In this document: positions 14,815 to 21,244 of the stretch, piece by piece
How the letters are laid out: the number at the start of each line of letters is the position of its first letter
Position numbering within the stretch: position 1 is the stretch's first letter
DNA from: a virus
Virus record (IMG/VR): IMGVR_UViG_3300010160_000218
Location: 1 to 24,387 of that record
Strand: one strand, 5' to 3'
DNA: 24,387 nucleotides
The notes under the pieces: model-generated
Database searches by the model: none
Seen by the model: the letters and a program-made list of their open reading frames with translations, nothing else
What the model was told of the DNA's origin: nothing
Program-made: the position numbers and the translations under genes

Positions 14815-15465
14815 ATGGAAAAAAACAGATTTACTATTTTTTTAGATGCCGGTCATGGTGGATTAGGTAAGAAATTTGACATACCACATAAATATACAAC
14901 TTACCCAAGTAAATGCTTCCAACATACATCTCATCAACTATTCCATGGTTACGGATGGTTTTTTGAAGGTGTATTTAATAGAGATATTGTAAACCTATTA
15001 GAAGTAATGCTAAAGGCAGAAGGGTTTAATACATTAAAGGTTTATAATGAAATAGATGATACACCTTTAAAACTGCGATCAAGCAAAGCTAATGCGTTTA
15101 AGGATTACGATGCTGCAGTACTTGTTTCGGTTCATGGTAACGCAGGACCTAAAGGTGCAAATGGATGGGAAGTATTTACAAGTCCAGGTCAAACACAAGC
15201 AGATACTTTGGCCACATTAATGTATGATGAGGTAAAAAATACTAACTTGTTTAGAATGCGACCAGACATTATTGATGGTGATGTTGACAAAGAAGCTAAA
15301 TTCCACATGGTTTGTAATGTAAAAATTCCTGCCGTATTAACCGAAAATGGTTTCTTTACGGACAGGAACGATGCAATGAAGATGTTTAATAAGGAAAGTC
15401 AACACAAAATTGCCAATGCTCACTTTAATGCAATTAAAAAGTATTTTAGTATCCTATCCTTTTAA
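14815..15465 (+). CDS. Endolysin: N-acetylmuramoyl-L-alanine amidase (Amidase_3)
   Basis: A 216-aa zinc amidase that cuts the bond between N-acetylmuramic acid and the stem peptide. Visible motifs are DAGHGG (zinc ligand His14), FEGVFNRD (Glu51), LVSVHGNA (His107) and LTENGFFTDRNDA (catalytic Glu177), all in the order and spacing of the Amidase_3 family. There is no signal peptide and no separate cell-wall-binding domain, so it should act from the cytoplasm after holin opening, as is usual for phages of Gram-negative hosts. A Cys-, His- and aromatic-rich insertion (about 24-50) precedes the second zinc ligand. It starts after an A-rich leader behind a hairpin and overlaps the convergent 85-aa gene by 20 bases. 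Confidence 0.93.
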   Translation: MEKNRFTIFLDAGHGGLGKKFDIPHKYTTYPSKCFQHTSHQLFHGYGWFFEGVFNRDIVNLLEVMLKAEGFNTLKVYNEIDDTPLKLRSSKANAFKDYDAAVLVSVHGNAGPKGANGWEVFTSPGQTQADTLATLMYDEVKNTNLFRMRPDIIDGDVDKEAKFHMVCNVKIPAVLTENGFFTDRNDAMKMFNKESQHKIANAHFNAIKKYFSILSF

Positions 15466-15703
15466 TCATATCGATTGCTTTACCTTCCATGCTTGGTTCA
15501 AGTTTTTTGCTAATTATTGCTTTTGCCAATATAGATGCAATTCTTTTAGATTCCATATTTTTATATGGTTCACCTAAATTTGAACCCATCGGCTTACTGT
15601 AAAATGTTACAAGAGCATTAAAAGATGGAATTTGTAGATTAAAATTAACAGGCTTATCTGTCATGATAGCCAACTTTAAATAATCTGTTTTTTTAGTCTT
15701 CAT
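15446..15703 (-). CDS. Small protein at the convergent junction, unknown function
   Basis: An 85-aa protein at the 3' end of the leftward transcript. I do not recognise it. The N-terminal half is beta-like (DKPVNFNLQIPSFNALVTFY) and the C-terminal half helical and basic (ESKRIASILAKAIISKK). Its ATG overlaps the resolvase stop (ATGA), so it is translated with that gene. Its last 20 bases overlap the end of the endolysin on the other strand, so the two transcripts collide tail-to-tail and no intrinsic terminator is visible for either one. Confidence 0.55.
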   Translation of the reverse strand: MKTKKTDYLKLAIMTDKPVNFNLQIPSFNALVTFYSKPMGSNLGEPYKNMESKRIASILAKAIISKKLEPSMEGKAIDMIKRIGY

Positions 15704-16170
15704 ATTGATTTTGGTTTAAATTTAAAAACAAGGGTAAATGCGTCAATCATATCCTGGGTTATTTTTATTGCAGGAATGTCCGTAATATAATTTTCTCCTT
15801 TAAGAACTGCTAACATATATTGCTTATTCCATTTTGCACCTTTTTGCAAGGGACTAACGCAAATATGTTTGTAGTTATTTACCTCAATCCATTGTTTTGT
15901 AATGGTTGATGCTGCTTGGTTCATACCAACTCTTCTTGAAATTGAACTCTGAACATTGTGATTATAGCCTTTTATAAAAGTAATATTTTGCATAGATGAA
16001 TCTTCAATAATAAAATAGTAGTCTTGATTTGTATCAATGTTCATTATGTAGTTTAAAAAATCAACGAACTGAGTGAATTTCATAAACTCTAATTTTTTCG
16101 TCATTGTATCTAATATACAAATCGCTTGACCATTTTCCCTTATTGCAGGATCTACACCGATTACCTTCAT
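15700..16170 (-). CDS. RuvC-like Holliday junction resolvase
   Basis: A 156-aa protein with the RuvC/RNase H fold signature. It begins MKVIGVDPAIRENG, giving the first acidic residue Asp7 of the first strand. Then come FIIEDSSMQ with Glu56 after a hydrophobic strand, GMNQAASTI (about 82-90), and a C-terminal DMIDAFTL with Asp140/Asp143 to complete the metal site. The order and spacing fit phage RuvC-like enzymes that resolve branched DNA before packaging. The length is close to that of bacterial RuvC. It starts by ATGA overlap with the four-span membrane protein gene. The fold and catalytic residues are fairly clear; the exact substrate is inferred. Confidence 0.75.
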   Translation of the reverse strand: MKVIGVDPAIRENGQAICILDTMTKKLEFMKFTQFVDFLNYIMNIDTNQDYYFIIEDSSMQNITFIKGYNHNVQSSISRRVGMNQAASTITKQWIEVNNYKHICVSPLQKGAKWNKQYMLAVLKGENYITDIPAIKITQDMIDAFTLVFKFKPKSI

Positions 16171-16694
16171 GATATTGCTTTGTTTAATTCTATTGTTAGT
16201 TTGTTCTCTTTTGGTTTCCTTGGTGTTCTTCTTCTTGTTTTTTTTTGGTTGTTTATTCCGTAAGCTTCAACACCTTTGTCTACAAAGTTTATTTCCAAAA
16301 GATAACCAAAAACTACAATTGTACCAACAAAAAGAAACATGGTTATAAACTCACCGCCTTGGTATTGTTCTTGTAAACCAAAAAATATTTCTACTAAAGC
16401 CACTATAGTTGCTCCTAAGGCTATCTTAGGTGGATAAGTGCTTCTACCTTTAGTTGGATTAAGAAAGTCCATAAAAACTACTGCAAATCGCCCTAATTGA
16501 AGAATTGAAGCAGCAATGATAGCTAACCAAAATTCCATTGGTAAAAATATAGCCGTAAGATATGCATTTATACCGTAGGTTAAGACAATTGTAAGAAGCA
16601 TGATAGTCGGAATATTGTCCGATATGCTTTCAAATGTCCATTTGAATTGAGTGTTTGTAAAGTTTTTTTCCATTGGTTCAAATTTAAAATTCAT
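16167..16694 (-). CDS. Four-span membrane protein, unknown function
   Basis: A 175-aa protein with four hydrophobic stretches, at about 29-51 (IPTIMLLTIVLTYGINAYLT), 55-75 (EFWLAIIAASILQL), 90-105 (IALGATIVALVEIFFG) and 117-135 (FITMFLFVGTIVVFGYLLEI). It has a strongly basic C-terminus (KKTRRRTPRKPKENK), which is probably cytoplasmic. No family was recognised. Its ATG lies inside the last codons of the glucosaminidase-like gene (11-base overlap), and its stop overlaps the resolvase start. A second Met is at residue 8. The context, beside a membrane-anchored hydrolase, suggests an envelope function such as superinfection exclusion or lysis control, but this is only inference. Confidence 0.65.
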   Translation of the reverse strand: MNFKFEPMEKNFTNTQFKWTFESISDNIPTIMLLTIVLTYGINAYLTAIFLPMEFWLAIIAASILQLGRFAVVFMDFLNPTKGRSTYPPKIALGATIVALVEIFFGLQEQYQGGEFITMFLFVGTIVVFGYLLEINFVDKGVEAYGINNQKKTRRRTPRKPKENKLTIELNKAIS

Positions 16695-17529
16695 TGTAAT
16701 TTTGTTTTAAAGGAAAGTTATCCTTTTTAATCTGCCAGTACTCGGCCATTAATGTGGCTCTAAACTTATAATCTCTATCGGTGTGATAACCAGATTTGTA
16801 AACACACTTGCAAATTGATTCATAAAGTTTAATTCCCTTCATCTTGTAATTTGCTTTTTTACAGGCTGCATATCTTCCGGAGTTAAGAACACCAGCCCAA
16901 AGTTCCATTCCTTTTTCTGTTGTTTCGGCTTTCATAAACTTTGCCCTTACATACTTGTCTCTACCTCTTATTACCTCTCGTGTTTTATATGTTACTGATT
17001 GTTGACCCTTTAAGGCCTTTACACCACCAGCGTTTGCGTGTTTTCTCCAAAGGTCTGTTTCAATACCTTGATTTGTAGCCTCAATAATAAAAAAAGAATA
17101 AATCATGCTTACTGGGAAATCAGTTAAAAGGTGAACATTCATTAGCATACTTTCATAGCAATACGCAAGGTAAATACGTCTTAATTTCTCCCTGTCAATA
17201 TTTTTTAAATTCCTAAACCCTCGACCTTCAAGCGTTTGCTTTAGTTGTAATCCGGATAACTTGCGTACCTCATAACCGTAAGAGCGTGATCCGTATGCAC
17301 TTTCATCTATTTCCTTCTTTTCCTCTTTGCCCTGAATGGTAAGTGAGGTAATTTTGTGAACGTAAACGGTATCTCGTTCAATAATAGGAACAAAAGATGT
17401 ATAGTTGTAATTTGTGTTTATTGGGGAATAAATCAACCCAACAATAAAGGCAGCGCAAATTCCCATAGCAATTTGATAGGGAAGTCTTTTATTTTGCGCT
17501 ACATAAATTTCAATAATTGGTTCTTTCAT
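16684..17529 (-). CDS. Membrane-anchored glucosaminidase-like protein
   Basis: A 281-aa protein starting at the ATG at 17529. The frame is open further to 17667, but that stretch encodes the upstream terminator and AT-rich promoter region, so I reject it. One membrane segment lies at about 18-36 (YQIAMGICAAFIVGLIYSPI) behind a short basic N-terminus, placing the rest in the periplasm. Residues 137-175 (DFPVSMIYSFFIIEATNQGI, then HANAGGVKALKG) match the GH73-type layout (x-P-x-S-x-x-x-A-x-x-x-x-E-x-x-x-G, A-N-N-x-F-G-I-K), with Glu150 the likely catalytic acid. The C-terminal SGYHTDRDYKFRATLMAEYW resembles the family ending G-Y-A-T-D-x-x-Y-x-x-x-L. It probably cleaves peptidoglycan locally. 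It is the first gene of the third leftward unit. Confidence 0.62.
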   Translation of the reverse strand: MKEPIIEIYVAQNKRLPYQIAMGICAAFIVGLIYSPINTNYNYTSFVPIIERDTVYVHKITSLTIQGKEEKKEIDESAYGSRSYGYEVRKLSGLQLKQTLEGRGFRNLKNIDREKLRRIYLAYCYESMLMNVHLLTDFPVSMIYSFFIIEATNQGIETDLWRKHANAGGVKALKGQQSVTYKTREVIRGRDKYVRAKFMKAETTEKGMELWAGVLNSGRYAACKKANYKMKGIKLYESICKCVYKSGYHTDRDYKFRATLMAEYWQIKKDNFPLKQNYNEF

Positions 17530-17555
17530 AATCTTTGTTTTAGTAATTATAAATA

Positions 17556-17563
17556 CAAATATA
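17556..17563 (-). promoter_or_regulatory. Possible Bacteroidota-type -7 promoter element
   Basis: Read on the - strand this is TATATTTG, matching the Bacteroidota -7 consensus TAnnTTTG. A weak -33-like TTATG lies about 20 bases upstream (around 17584-17588). It sits between the terminator at 17611-17634 and the glucosaminidase-like gene, which otherwise would lack a promoter. The DNA is so AT-rich that chance matches are possible. Confidence 0.4.
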
Positions 17564-17590
17564 ATATAAATAATATTATTATACATAAAA

Positions 17591-17634
17591 AATAAAAAAA
17601 ATAAAAAAAAAGTGCGAAGACAATTCTCCGCACT
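17591..17634 (-). terminator. Intrinsic terminator of the second leftward operon
   Basis: On the - strand AGTGCG (from 17634) pairs with CGCACT (to 17611), with a further 3 pairs after a mismatch, followed at once by a run of nine T and then a T-rich tract down to 17591. This is a classic rho-independent terminator lying just after the 59-aa gene. Confidence 0.82.
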
Positions 17635-17667
17635 ATATGGCAAACTTAAAACTAACACATTAACCAA

Positions 17668-17847
17668 TTACATTTTCTTATGATGATTGTACATTTCCTG
17701 TGCTGACATTACTATTATCTCTTTGCTTTCTGTGTCTATTCTAAGTTCCTTAAATCGTTCTATAGCATCTTCAAGACTTTGAGAAGATACTATGACTTTT
17801 CTACCATCTTCATAGCAAATAATAAACTTTTGTTCTACTTTTTCCAT
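17668..17847 (-). CDS. Small protein, last gene of the second leftward operon
   Basis: A 59-aa protein with the start chosen at 17847 (MEKVEQKFIICYEDGRKVIV). A longer reading from 17877 adds MDYLLFIRFA, but that stretch overlaps the preceding 39-aa membrane protein gene more deeply. From 17847 the overlap is 13 bases, consistent with coupling. The sequence has two short strands (KFIICYEDGRKVIVSS) and a helix (LEDAIERFKEL), then KEIIVMSAQEMYNHHKKM. No family was recognised and no membrane segment is present from this start. The operon terminator lies directly after its stop. Confidence 0.5.
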   Translation of the reverse strand: MEKVEQKFIICYEDGRKVIVSSQSLEDAIERFKELRIDTESKEIIVMSAQEMYNHHKKM

Positions 17848-17954
17848 AGCAAATCGTATAAATAGTAAATAATCCACAGGCAGGTTAACACTCCACCAAA
17901 AGTTACAATGATTTTTGCAGCATTGTTAATAAATCCTTTTTCTTCTTCTGTCAT
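17835..17954 (-). CDS. 39-aa single-span membrane protein (copy 2)
   Basis: A 39-codon gene. It reads MTEEEKGFINNAAK, then one hydrophobic span (IIVTFGGVLTCLWIIYYLY), and ends DLLWKK. It follows the upstream 39-aa gene with stop and start 2 bases apart, and its leader AAACAAATAATC is identical to that gene's leader. The short acidic N-terminus and basic C-terminus resemble a bitopic small membrane protein. Equal size, same leader and tandem order suggest a pair working together. Function unknown; a pinholin-like, signalling or exclusion role is possible. Confidence 0.55.
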   Translation of the reverse strand: MTEEEKGFINNAAKIIVTFGGVLTCLWIIYYLYDLLWKK

Positions 17955-17956
17955 GA

Positions 17957-18076
17957 TTATTTGTTTAATAAATACATAATTAATGCTATTACCAATTTTA
18001 AAGCTGCTAATATTGCTATTGTTGATGAAATAGCAAAACCAACCCAGTATAATTTTTCTCTTTGTTTTTCTCTCAT
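17957..18076 (-). CDS. 39-aa single-span membrane protein (copy 1)
   Basis: A 39-codon gene reading MREKQREKLYWVGFAISSTI, then IAILAALKLVIALIMYLLNK. The basic N-terminus followed by one continuous hydrophobic stretch of about 25 residues indicates a bitopic inner-membrane protein with its N-terminus inside. It begins 2 bases after the dCTP deaminase stop, with leader AAACAAATAATC before the ATG, the same leader as the following gene. Tight packing on both sides supports expression. Function unknown. Confidence 0.55.
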   Translation of the reverse strand: MREKQREKLYWVGFAISSTIAILAALKLVIALIMYLLNK

Positions 18077-18078
18077 GA

Positions 18079-18612
18079 TTATTTGTTTAAATAGTTTTTA
18101 CTTGCTACCGGATCCTTACCCTGGTCTTTGTACTTTGCATCTGCCTTATTTGCATAGTCTGTGTAAGGCATTTCGCTAATGTCATGATAGCAGATTTGGG
18201 CAATCTTCATGCCTGGATATATCTTTACTGGCTGCACACAACAAAGTTCAAGAGTCCAATGGCCTCTAAAATTTACATCCCCAAACCCTGCAGTTATGTG
18301 GACAAATAAACCTAATCTACCAAGGCTTGATTTTCCTTGCAAAATTGGCACATGGCGAAGAGTCTCGGTGTATTCTACCGTTGTTGCAAGGTACAAGATT
18401 CCAGGCTTTAAAATTAATCCATCTTCGGGAATAATAAAAGGCACATACGGGTTCTTCTTCCTAACGTCAAGTATATGGTTGGTGTACATAAGAAGAGTAT
18501 TGGATAGCGTTAAATCAACACTATTAGTACCAATGTTTGCCTCTATCAAAGGCTCAATGACAATGTTGCCGGCTGCAATTTCGTCAATTATTGTCTTGTC
18601 TGTTAAAATCAT
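18079..18612 (-). CDS. dcd: dCTP deaminase family protein
   Basis: A 177-aa enzyme predicted to convert dCTP to dUTP (or onward to dUMP in bifunctional members), feeding phage dTTP supply. The diagnostic core is GKSSLGRLGLFVHITAGFGD, then FRGHWTLEL with the catalytic Glu122. The N-terminal MILTDKTIIDEIAAGNIVIE and GTNSVDLTL also follow the Dcd pattern. The length is slightly under the usual bacterial 190 aa. Trimeric dUTPases share the fold but carry an Asp in the active-site motif and lack the T-L-E-L, so Dcd is preferred. Its leader is AAAAACAAATAAA, and its ATG overlaps the stop of a possible 25-aa ORF (ATGA). Confidence 0.82.
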   Translation of the reverse strand: MILTDKTIIDEIAAGNIVIEPLIEANIGTNSVDLTLSNTLLMYTNHILDVRKKNPYVPFIIPEDGLILKPGILYLATTVEYTETLRHVPILQGKSSLGRLGLFVHITAGFGDVNFRGHWTLELCCVQPVKIYPGMKIAQICYHDISEMPYTDYANKADAKYKDQGKDPVASKNYLNK

Positions 18613-18686
18613 TTTATTTGTTTTTGTAAATCATTTAATTCTGGATAAGTAAAATAAAACTCGGTTAACATTACAACATTTGACAT
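18609..18686 (-). CDS. Possible 25-aa leader ORF before dcd
   Basis: A 25-codon ORF reading MSNVVMLTEFYFTYPELNDL and ending KQIK, whose TGA overlaps the dcd ATG (ATGA). The overlap style matches real coupled pairs elsewhere in the window. It may be a tiny gene or a leader that couples translation into dcd. It lacks the A-rich leader of its neighbours and has a second Met at codon 6, so support is modest. Confidence 0.3.
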   Translation of the reverse strand: MSNVVMLTEFYFTYPELNDLQKQIK

Positions 18687-18865
18687 TAGATGTGCGGAAT
18701 GCAAAAGTCCACTTTCATTTTATCATTTTGTTTATGTCAACTATATAATTAAAAAATACCTGTCTTTCCAGGCTGCCAATTCATCCTCTGACGCATTTAA
18801 GTGTAAAGAAATGTTTAATCAAAGGGAAAATAACAATCACCTAAACCCGAGGTCTGCAAATATTT
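18687..18865. other. Gene-free stretch upstream of dcd
   Basis: About 180 bases without a supported gene. On the - strand one frame reads ASEDELAAWKDRYFLII before a stop, protein-like in composition but with no usual start codon and a stop just upstream, so it may be a gene remnant. A near-match to TAnnTTTG (AATATTTG, 18857-18864) lies at its right end. No convincing hairpin terminator was seen. Confidence 0.4.
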
Positions 18866-19276
18866 TTAAGTAGTCATGTGTCCTACTAATATTCTTTCTT
18901 GCCTAAAGCTACTTAATAATGTCCTGTAGTTATCGCTGGTAATAATTAGCAACTGCTTTACTGCTCTACATTGCTCAAAAATAGCAGTAGCCTTTGGATA
19001 CTTACCTTTTACATAATAATCTGTCAAAGTAGAAGAATGCTTTATTCTCTTATATTCATCCTCTGCCATGTCGCGGATACACATCATAAGCAACTGGCAA
19101 TATATAGACTCGTTCATTCCAGATATAACTGTGTATCGTGAGTAGTAAGCGGATAATTGTCGAAGATACTCGTCACATTCGTCAAGCATTTCTGCCGATG
19201 GCGCAACGGAAATCCAAGTATTAACCTCATCACAAAAGGCTTTTATTTCAATCATTTGCAAATTATACTCTTTCAC
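18866..19276 (-). CDS. Protein of unknown function next to the nuclease
   Basis: A 136-aa mostly helical protein I do not recognise. It contains two Cys-containing helices (AEMLDECDEYLRQLSAYYSR and YCQLLMMCIRDMAEDEYKRI) and a C-terminal helix pair around AIFEQCRAVKQLLII. There is no membrane segment or known motif. Its ATG overlaps the nuclease stop (ATGA), so the two are translated together and it may act with the nuclease in recombination or DNA processing; this is inferred from position only. Confidence 0.6.
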   Translation of the reverse strand: MKEYNLQMIEIKAFCDEVNTWISVAPSAEMLDECDEYLRQLSAYYSRYTVISGMNESIYCQLLMMCIRDMAEDEYKRIKHSSTLTDYYVKGKYPKATAIFEQCRAVKQLLIITSDNYRTLLSSFRQERILVGHMTT

Positions 19277-20190
19277 TTTGCGTCTTTTACCGTTAACAAT
19301 GTAACCGTTTTTGTCTCCTCTGTCGCTACACCGTAAAGTATTTCCTGCTTTTTCTGTGCTGCCAGTTGTTCCTCTCTTTCCAGTAGTTCCGGGCTATGAG
19401 TATATGATTTTTTTTGGTATGTAGAGTAGCTTAAAATCTTATCATCAACTTGTACCATGTACCTACTATTCTGCAACTCCTGCTCTATTTTATTTCTTAA
19501 ATTATCTCTTTCAATTGTCCAACCCTTCACAACAATATCACATTCAACATACTTTGTAATTAAAGCAGATAAGTCCTCATTACAATGCAACTCATATGCT
19601 TCCGCTATTTCCTCTGCTGCTTTCCTTATTCTACTATCTGTTTCGACAAGATCTACCATAGAAAAGGTATGTTGGTATGTTTCATGCACATCTGTCCACT
19701 CCATGCTTTTACCTTTTACTCTTGTCTTATAATAATCAATAAAACAAGTTGGAATAATTCCTTTCTGCTTAAACAAAATTAAACTATAAGCCTTCATTTG
19801 TAGGCTATTTTCAAGGCGATCTTGTGTCCATGCAGCTGTGCCGGTCTTAAAATCTCGGATAATTTCAAAGTTTTCAGAGGCATTGTCAATGTAGCCAATA
19901 AATTTAAAGTCTCCAAAATCATGCTCAAGTTTATATTCTACATTAGGATATAGTAAAATGTTATTTAAAAAGTTAGGTGGAAAGTTAAAGTCTGTTTCTG
20001 TGATAATTTGATTAGCTTCGGACATTTTACAATAGTCTTCAATGTTAGAGGCAAACTGTTTGCCAAACTCCATCATGGGCGATGGTGCATCGGGTATATT
20101 TAAAAAATACCTCTTCATGTATGCAGAGGGATCGGACTCCCAAAGGTTTATTTGCGATATGGAAAGGTGTGGTCTTGGTAAAATAAGCAT
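19273..20190 (-). CDS. PD-(D/E)XK nuclease (RecB/Cas4-like superfamily)
   Basis: A 305-aa nuclease. An N-terminal helix (SISQINLWESDPSAYMKRYF) resembles the Q-x-x-x-W/F-x-x-C/D-P-x-x-y start of this superfamily. FGKQFASNIED follows, then VEYKLEHDF, FIGYIDNA with Asp102, DFKTG with Asp113 and Lys115, and SLQMKAYSLILF with Gln131 and Tyr135: the full G-x-x-D, D-x-K, Q-x-x-x-Y set. No Fe-S cysteine cluster is evident, so Cas4 proper is unlikely. Phage members process DNA ends for recombination or replication. It follows the OB-fold-like gene by about 60 bases and precedes a 136-aa partner by ATGA overlap. The superfamily call is firm; the precise role is inferred. Confidence 0.82.
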   Translation of the reverse strand: MLILPRPHLSISQINLWESDPSAYMKRYFLNIPDAPSPMMEFGKQFASNIEDYCKMSEANQIITETDFNFPPNFLNNILLYPNVEYKLEHDFGDFKFIGYIDNASENFEIIRDFKTGTAAWTQDRLENSLQMKAYSLILFKQKGIIPTCFIDYYKTRVKGKSMEWTDVHETYQHTFSMVDLVETDSRIRKAAEEIAEAYELHCNEDLSALITKYVECDIVVKGWTIERDNLRNKIEQELQNSRYMVQVDDKILSYSTYQKKSYTHSPELLEREEQLAAQKKQEILYGVATEETKTVTLLTVKDAK

Positions 20191-20210
20191 TGTAATTAAT
20201 TTTAAGTTTT

Positions 20211-20249
20211 AAAAAAAGAGGCAGTTCAGCTACCGTCTCATCAAATGAG
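20211..20249 (-). terminator. Weak hairpins and T-run between OB-fold and nuclease genes
   Basis: On the - strand a CTCAT/ATGAG stem (20249-20237) is followed by an imperfect stem built from GAG, GTAG and CTGCCTC and then a run of seven T. This could be a leaky terminator that lowers nuclease expression. The stems are short and bulged, so confidence is low. Confidence 0.35.
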
Positions 20250-20252
20250 TCA

Positions 20253-20678
20253 TTATCTTATTTTTTGGGATACTTGAATAAATATTGTAGTTGCTGCTGC
20301 ACTAAGATGTTCTAAAGGTAAACCTTCAGCAGCCAATTTGTTATAAATATCAATGTAGGCTTGGCTATATATTGTACCAACTTCAAATATCATAGCAGCA
20401 ATATCTTGTGGTTCGGCATTTTGTTTTTTCTGCTCAATTACCGCAACACCAGCAGGATCTGGTATTGTTTCCGATACAATATACTTATATTTACCTTTAT
20501 CATCAAGTACATCAATAATTTCACCAGATTTTAAATTCTGTATAGGATCCCCAGGTTTACCATAAATCCTTGCTTCCTTGCCATCGTTGAACACGACAAG
20601 AATGTTTATAGAAGGACCATATTGACCTTCTCTTGGCGCACCAGCCGCATATTTAACTTTACCTTTAGTGACTATCAT
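20253..20678 (-). CDS. OB-fold-like protein, possible ssDNA-binding protein
   Basis: A 141-aa protein. Residues 1-70 (GKVKYAAGAPREGQYGPSIN, ILVVFNDGKEARIYGKPGDP, then GEIIDVLDDKGKYKYIV) show the five-strand rhythm of an OB fold. The G-x-Y-G-P-S-I-N segment and aromatic residues could contact single-stranded DNA. The C-terminal part (about 85-141) is helical and lacks the acidic tip of a classic SSB. Its gene starts within the end of the 87-aa gene (14-base overlap) and lies just upstream of the PD-(D/E)XK nuclease, a context typical of phage recombination modules. The OB fold is inferred from pattern; the DNA-binding role is a hypothesis. Confidence 0.55.
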   Translation of the reverse strand: MIVTKGKVKYAAGAPREGQYGPSINILVVFNDGKEARIYGKPGDPIQNLKSGEIIDVLDDKGKYKYIVSETIPDPAGVAVIEQKKQNAEPQDIAAMIFEVGTIYSQAYIDIYNKLAAEGLPLEHLSAAATTIFIQVSQKIR

Positions 20679-20928
20679 AATGATCTTCTTTATAAGCTTC
20701 TACTTTTTTCATCTCTTCTTGCAATGCCCAGTGGTTTAATTGTTCGCTTACCCATTCAAAATCAATAGCTTGTAGCATTATTGAATTAAACAAGTGTTGT
20801 TCCTGTGGTAAAAGGTCGTTAAAATTAAAGATTAAATCAATTGCATTTTCAACTCCTTCGTGTGTAATGTCTTTAATACCATACACATCAGTCAAATAAT
20901 TTAATACTGCGTAGTTTGCGTCATTCAT
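20665..20928 (-). CDS. Small acidic protein, unknown function
   Basis: An 87-aa acidic helical protein that I do not recognise. It reads MNDANYAVLNYLTDVYGIKD at the start and ends in a charged helix (EEMKKVEAYKEDHYDSH). Its position, 6 bases after the 80-aa gene and overlapping the OB-fold-like gene by 14, places it early in the second leftward operon. No membrane segment, Cys cluster or nucleic-acid-binding motif was seen. Confidence 0.58.
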   Translation of the reverse strand: MNDANYAVLNYLTDVYGIKDITHEGVENAIDLIFNFNDLLPQEQHLFNSIMLQAIDFEWVSEQLNHWALQEEMKKVEAYKEDHYDSH

Positions 20929-20934
20929 TGTAAT

Positions 20935-21177
20935 TTATTTTATTTCGTTAAATTCAATATTGCGTTTAATTGCATCTTCCAAAATTTCACTAAAATACCG
21001 ATGATTAAAATTAAGGTGATCAAGATCTCCTACAATAGGTATTTTATCTACAATTTCTTTTATGTTTTTAAGTCGTGCTAAACCATCGCGAGAATGAGTG
21101 TGCGTTACAACTGCATATATTGCAATGTGATAAAATGCTTCTGCAATTTCATACTGTCTTTTTTCTGTAATCATCAT
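20935..21177 (-). CDS. Small protein, first gene of the second leftward operon
   Basis: An 80-aa protein not recognised. It is helical, with YEIAEAFYHIAIYAVVTHTH near the start and a charged C-terminus. The sequence begins ATGATG, so the second Met is an alternative start. The leader AAAAACAAATT precedes it, matching the A-rich initiation pattern of other uncoupled genes here. It lies downstream of a TATCTTTG promoter-like element and a strong terminator, so it should open an independent transcript. Confidence 0.58.
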   Translation of the reverse strand: MMITEKRQYEIAEAFYHIAIYAVVTHTHSRDGLARLKNIKEIVDKIPIVGDLDHLNFNHRYFSEILEDAIKRNIEFNEIK

Positions 21178-21195
21178 AATTTGTTTTTATTAAAT

Positions 21196-21203
21196 CAAAG
21201 ATA
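21196..21203 (-). promoter_or_regulatory. Probable Bacteroidota-type -7 promoter element
   Basis: On the - strand this reads TATCTTTG, an exact match to TAnnTTTG, 19 bases before the first ATG of the 80-aa gene. The -33 TTTG is not exact (AATG at 21226-21229, 22 bases away). Its place between a strong terminator and the first gene of an operon supports it. Confidence 0.5.
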
Positions 21204-21244
21204 ATACTAAATATAATACAATGTACATTTTTAATAAAAATAAT

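Noticed and set aside
17530-17667. N-terminal 46-residue extension of the glucosaminidase-like protein
   Set aside because: This stretch encodes the upstream terminator, its T-run and an AT-rich promoter-like region; the ATG at 17529 gives a normal anchored protein.
18209-18652. 147-codon + strand ORF opposite dcd
   Set aside because: It is antisense to a well-supported Dcd family gene and has no leader or recognisable domain.
18760-18815. Protein-like - strand segment ASEDELAAWKDRY
   Set aside because: It has no usual start codon, and a stop lies shortly upstream; possibly a remnant, not supportable as a gene.
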